8,533 bases of DNA, taken from contig JAULYZ010000124.1 of NCBI GenBank assembly GCA_032117595.1, positions 1-8,533 of the forward strand, given 5' to 3'. A program made the position numbers and the translations under genes. This DNA is from WLJO01 sp032117595. Lineage in GTDB: Bacteria; Actinomycetota; Acidimicrobiia; Acidimicrobiales; Ilumatobacteraceae. The notes under the pieces were generated by a model. The model was not told where the DNA came from and searched no databases. It was given only the letters and a program-made list of their open reading frames with translations. Shown piece by piece: positions 6,383 through 8,533 of the stretch (positions are counted from its first letter, which is position 1; each line of letters starts with the position of its first letter).

Positions 6383-6853
6383 CTACCCCTGCTCGCGGGA
6401 GACACTGAGCGTTCGCAGGATGCTCGCCAGCTGGCGGATCTGCGGGCGCGAGAGGTGGTCGAGCAGATGGTGTCGCACACCCTCCACGTGTGACGGTGCA
6501 GCCGACACCAACTTGGCCAGACCCGCATCCGTGAGCACTGCGTACACCACACGACGGTCGTCGGGATCGGACTCGCGTCGGACCCAGCCGCGTCGTACGA
6601 GGTCCTCCACCCGGCGGGTGAGCCCGCTCGCCGAGACATGGAGCCGTGCGGCGAGGTCGCACATCCGGAGCCGACGGTCCGGTGCCTCCGAGAGGCCGAC
6701 GAGCGTTGCGTAGCCGTGGAGGGGGATCCCGTGCTGCTCCAGCAGTTCGGTGTCGAGTACCGACGTGAGATCGCCGAAGGTCTCGATGAGGCCACGCCAG
6801 GCGGCCATCTCTTCGTCGTCGAGCCAGCGGGTCGTGTCGGCGGCCTGCGTCAT
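6383..6853 (-). CDS. MarR-family winged-helix transcriptional regulator
   Basis: 156 residues, the normal size. An N-terminal dimerisation helix (about 12-40) is followed by the winged helix-turn-helix: LRMCDLAARLHVSASGLTRR (62-81) supplies the helix-turn-helix and DPDDRRVVYAVLT (96-108) the wing, with the family's D-x-DDRR sequence. C-terminal helices (about 109-150) complete the dimer interface. The protein should be a cytoplasmic dimer that binds a palindrome and is released by a small ligand, often phenolic or aromatic. ATG at 6853 has no Shine-Dalgarno but lies seven bases after TAGCAT. A 13-base palindrome covers this start codon, which suggests self-repression. Its position 38 bases ahead of the oxygenase run, on the same strand, makes that run the likely target; the divergent YceI gene is a second candidate. 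The ligand is unknown. Confidence 0.93.
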   Translation of the reverse strand: MTQAADTTRWLDDEEMAAWRGLIETFGDLTSVLDTELLEQHGIPLHGYATLVGLSEAPDRRLRMCDLAARLHVSASGLTRRVEDLVRRGWVRRESDPDDRRVVYAVLTDAGLAKLVSAAPSHVEGVRHHLLDHLSRPQIRQLASILRTLSVSREQG

Positions 6854-6863
6854 AGTTTCTATG
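6851..6863. promoter_or_regulatory. Perfect palindrome over the MarR start codon, candidate operator
   Basis: CATAG (6851-6855), TTT, CTATG (6859-6863) is a perfect inverted repeat. Its left end is the regulator's own start codon (on the minus strand), and its right end enters the TAGCAT -10 element. A dimeric repressor bound here would block a leaderless transcript. An overlapping wider repeat pairs ATAGTT (6852-6857) with AACTAT (6870-6875). Which of the two is the true site cannot be decided by eye. Confidence 0.5.
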
Positions 6864-6866
6864 CTA
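6861..6866 (-). promoter_or_regulatory. Candidate -10 element (TAGCAT) of a leaderless MarR promoter
   Basis: The minus strand reads TAGCAT, seven bases, then ATG. This is the actinobacterial leaderless pattern, and there is no Shine-Dalgarno for the gene. The -35 region shows no good match to TTGACA. Confidence 0.5.
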
Positions 6867-6965
6867 GCGAACTATTCTTTCACGAAATGTTGTACTTGCA
6901 ATCTTCTGCCGGTTCACTGGCTGCCACGGACACGGCGTCCGAACCCCCGCCCGGCGGGCACTCCC

Positions 6966-6971
6966 GAAGGA
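6966..6971 (+). promoter_or_regulatory. Ribosome binding site of the YceI-family gene
   Basis: GAAGGA lies seven bases before the ATG at 6979. It is the best Shine-Dalgarno in the window and fixes the start, and it contrasts with the leaderless-looking neighbours. Confidence 0.75.
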
Positions 6972-6978
6972 TCTCCCC

Positions 6979-7521
6979 ATGTCGAACCTCAGCACCCTCA
7001 CCCCCGGCACCTGGAACGTCGACCCGTCGCACTCGTCGGTCTCGTTCAGCGTTCGCCACCTCATGATCACCAAGGTCCGCGGCTCGTTCCGCACCTTCTC
7101 CGGGACCGTGACCATCGCCAGCGATCCCCTCGCCTCCACCGTGGACGCAACCGTCGACATGGCCTCCGTCGACACCGGTGACGAGAACCGCGACGGACAC
7201 CTCCGCACCGGTGACTTCTTCGACGTCGAGCACCACCCCACCATGGCCCTGCGCACTGCTGCCATCCGCCAGAACGGCTCGAACTTCGTGCTCGACGCCG
7301 ACCTCACGATCAAGGGCGTCACCAAGCGTGTGGCCTTCAACCTCGAGTTCGAGGGGTCGTCGAAGGATCCGTGGGGCAACACCAAGGCGGCATTCACGGC
7401 GAGCGCCGAGATCAATCGCAAGGACTGGGGACTCGAGTACAACGCGGTGCTCGAGACCGGTGGTGTGCTGATCGGCGAGCAGGTGCAGATCACCCTCGAC
7501 ATCCAGGTCGTCAAGGCCTGA
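6979..7521 (+). CDS. YceI family protein (lipocalin-like fold)
   Basis: 180 residues, the usual single-domain length, with family motifs along its whole length: W12-x-x-DPSHSSVSFSVRHLM (15-29), VRGSFRTFSG (33-42), ENRDGHLRTGDFFDVEHHP (69-87), LTIKGVTKRVAF (109-120) and INRKDWGLEYN (145-155). YceI proteins form a beta-barrel that binds polyisoprenoid or other long lipids. There is no signal peptide, as the protein begins MSNLSTLTPGTW, so it should be cytoplasmic, unlike the periplasmic E. coli YceI. The cellular role of cytoplasmic members is not well known. It is divergent from the MarR gene and shares its control region, so regulation by MarR is possible. The downstream YibE/F gene is 43 bases away and seems to have its own promoter. 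Confidence 0.94.
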   Translation: MSNLSTLTPGTWNVDPSHSSVSFSVRHLMITKVRGSFRTFSGTVTIASDPLASTVDATVDMASVDTGDENRDGHLRTGDFFDVEHHPTMALRTAAIRQNGSNFVLDADLTIKGVTKRVAFNLEFEGSSKDPWGNTKAAFTASAEINRKDWGLEYNAVLETGGVLIGEQVQITLDIQVVKA

Positions 7522-7534
7522 CGAGTGACGCCGG

Positions 7535-7552
7535 CGCGTCCCGCGAGACGCG
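7535..7552. terminator. Perfect 6-base inverted repeat after YceI gene, possible terminator or operator
   Basis: CGCGTC (7535-7540) and GACGCG (7547-7552) pair perfectly around a 6-base loop, 14 bases after the YceI stop. No T-run follows, so intrinsic termination is doubtful. It directly abuts the TACCCT element at 7553, so it could instead be a regulator site for the next gene. Confidence 0.35.
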
Positions 7553-7558
7553 TACCCT
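7553..7558 (+). promoter_or_regulatory. Candidate -10 element (TACCCT) of a leaderless promoter for the YibE/F gene
   Basis: TACCCT is followed by six bases and then the GTG at 7565. The GTG has no well-placed Shine-Dalgarno. No -35 hexamer is clear. This spacing also supports 7565 as the start. Confidence 0.45.
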
Positions 7559-7564
7559 CGGGAT

Positions 7565-8533
7565 GTGGCCGGTCACGATCATGGCGGTTTCCGCTCGTTG
7601 CGTCTCGGCTCGGCCCGCCTCGAGCGTGCCGTGTGGATCGCACTCGCGGCGTGCGCACTCGCCACGGTCGTCGGGCTCATCCTGCTGTGGCCCACGGGCA
7701 AGGTTCGCACCTCCACCGCCGAGGTAGAGGCCCCGGGCGTCCCGGTGAATGCGGTGATCGACACGGTAGGGCGCGATACCTGCGACGCCGACGACCCCGA
7801 GAGCGGGACGTGTCAGTTCCTCGTCGTCCGCATCACCTCGGGCGAGTACGACGGCCAGGAATCGCGCATTCAGGCCCCGGGCGGTCCGGGCACCACACGC
7901 TTCGACGAGGGTGATCGGATCCTTGTGGAGACCTTCCTCGACGCCGAGGGCGAGCTGCAGGTGTCGTTCATCGACTTCCGACGATCGACACCGCTCATGG
8001 TCCTGCTGGCGATCTTCGTGGTGGTCGTGCTCGCGCTCGGTCGACTCCGCGGCCTCGGTGCACTGGGCGGACTGGCGGCGAGCCTCTTGGTGCTCACCCT
8101 GTTCGTGCTCCCCTCGATCCTGCGCGGCAACGATGCCGTGCTGGTGGCGCTCGTCGGCTCGTCGCTCATCGCGTTCATCGCGCTGTTCCTCTCGCACGGC
8201 CTCAATGTGGGAACAGCAATCGCTCTCATCGGAACGTTCACGAGCATGGCGATCATCGGCGTGCTCGCCGCCATCTTCTCGGCCGTGTCGCGCCTCACCG
8301 GGCTTGCCGACGAGTACGCAACGGTGCTGCCCGCCTTCGGGATCGACGTCAATCTCAAGGGAATGCTGCTCGCCGGTGTCGTGATCGGCTCGCTCGGTGT
8401 ACTCGATGACGTCACCGTCACCCAGGTCTCGGCGGTGGCGGAACTGCGCGGGGCGCAACCCGACGCGACGGCGTGGCAGGTGTACCGACAGGCGCTCAAC
8501 ATCGGCCGTGACCACATTGCCTCGACGGTCAAC
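7565..8533 (+). CDS. YibE/F family membrane protein, C-terminus cut by window edge
   Basis: 323 residues in frame with no stop, so incomplete at the right edge. The start is GTG 7565: the frame opens at 7529, and this start gives MAGHDHGGF, a His-containing N-terminus like that of actinobacterial relatives; GTG 7631 would remove it. A first helix (about 22-42, ending LWPTG) is followed by an extracytoplasmic part (about 43-140) with two cysteines, C73 and C83, that could form a disulfide. Helices follow at about 142-159, 163-184, 190-210, 214-240 and 262-280. The segments GVLDDVTVTQ (278-287) and IGRDHIASTVN (313-323) are the clearest family signature. YibE/F proteins are multi-pass membrane proteins of unknown function; a transport role has been suggested only by topology. 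The family call is confident, the function open. Confidence 0.87.
   Translation, partial: MAGHDHGGFRSLRLGSARLERAVWIALAACALATVVGLILLWPTGKVRTSTAEVEAPGVPVNAVIDTVGRDTCDADDPESGTCQFLVVRITSGEYDGQESRIQAPGGPGTTRFDEGDRILVETFLDAEGELQVSFIDFRRSTPLMVLLAIFVVVVLALGRLRGLGALGGLAASLLVLTLFVLPSILRGNDAVLVALVGSSLIAFIALFLSHGLNVGTAIALIGTFTSMAIIGVLAAIFSAVSRLTGLADEYATVLPAFGIDVNLKGMLLAGVVIGSLGVLDDVTVTQVSAVAELRGAQPDATAWQVYRQALNIGRDHIASTVN

Larger units (their letters stand above)
6854..6978. promoter_or_regulatory. Divergent intergenic control region (MarR / YceI)
   Basis: The longest gap in the window, 125 bases. Its MarR-side part is strikingly AT-rich: 17 G/C out of 51 bases at 6852-6902, against about two-thirds in the rest. 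It holds the palindromes, a small TTTCACGAAA repeat (6878-6887) and the MarR -10. For the plus-strand YceI gene, TATTCT (6873-6878) is a possible -10 with a poor -35, which would give a leader of roughly 95 bases; this is weak. The YceI-side half is GC-rich and I see no further signal before the ribosome binding site. Confidence 0.6.

Noticed and set aside
5376..6713. Plus-strand open frame (445 codons) across parts of the Rieske, VOC and MarR genes
   Set aside because: It crosses three convincing genes and shows no domain; typical of high-GC shadow frames.
6896..6902. TTGCAA-like -35 box for the YceI promoter
   Set aside because: No acceptable -10 element lies 16-18 bases downstream, so it does not make a promoter.
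7511..8515. Minus-strand open frame (334 codons) opposite the YibE/F gene
   Set aside because: Its translation is a low-complexity Glu/Arg/His/Asp mix. The plus strand encodes clear membrane helices and YibE/F motifs over the same bases.
1..8533. Defence system, CRISPR array, tRNA, phage or transposon signatures
   Set aside because: I looked for regular repeats, cloverleaf-like sequences, transposase or nuclease motifs and terminal inverted repeats and saw none; all genes belong to metabolic, membrane or regulatory families.

Overview
The window is high-GC DNA, about two-thirds G+C by eye, with densely packed genes, GTG start codons and several start codons placed 6-7 bases after a TANNNT element. 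This points to an actinobacterium. An Acidimicrobiia-like (Ilumatobacter-type) lineage is my best guess from the style of the proteins, but I cannot confirm it from sequence alone. No tRNA, rRNA, CRISPR array, insertion sequence or phage gene is visible. No intergenic gap exceeds about 125 bases.

Layout. (1) Bases 2-1572, plus strand: the C-terminal half of a DHA2-type MFS exporter, overlapping by one base (TGATG) a complete SURF1 cytochrome oxidase assembly protein. (2) Bases 1566-6344, minus strand: five tightly packed genes, read from right to left as VOC-fold dioxygenase-like protein, Rieske non-haem iron oxygenase, histidine phosphatase, GMC flavin oxidoreductase and metallo-beta-lactamase-fold hydrolase. 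The gaps are 10, 38, 8 and 7 bases. (3) Bases 6383-6853, minus strand: a MarR-family repressor just upstream of the five-gene run. (4) Bases 6854-6978: an AT-rich divergent control region with palindromes. (5) Bases 6979-8533, plus strand: a YceI-family lipocalin-like protein, then a YibE/F-family membrane protein that runs off the right edge.

How the genes may work together. The minus-strand run looks like a small oxidative catabolic or detoxification unit: two non-haem iron oxygenase-type proteins, a flavin alcohol oxidase/dehydrogenase, a hydrolase and a phosphatase, headed by a MarR regulator of the kind that often senses aromatic or phenolic ligands. The substrate cannot be read from the sequence. 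No ferredoxin, reductase or oxygenase beta subunit lies in the window. Four genes without a useful ribosome binding site (MarR, VOC, phosphatase, YibE/F) each have TANNNT exactly 6 or 7 bases before the start codon, the signature of actinobacterial leaderless promoters. If real, the one before the phosphatase splits the run into two transcription units (VOC-Rieske and phosphatase-GMC-MBL).

The region is best described as accessory metabolism with a few points worth testing, not as an obviously new defence or mobile system.
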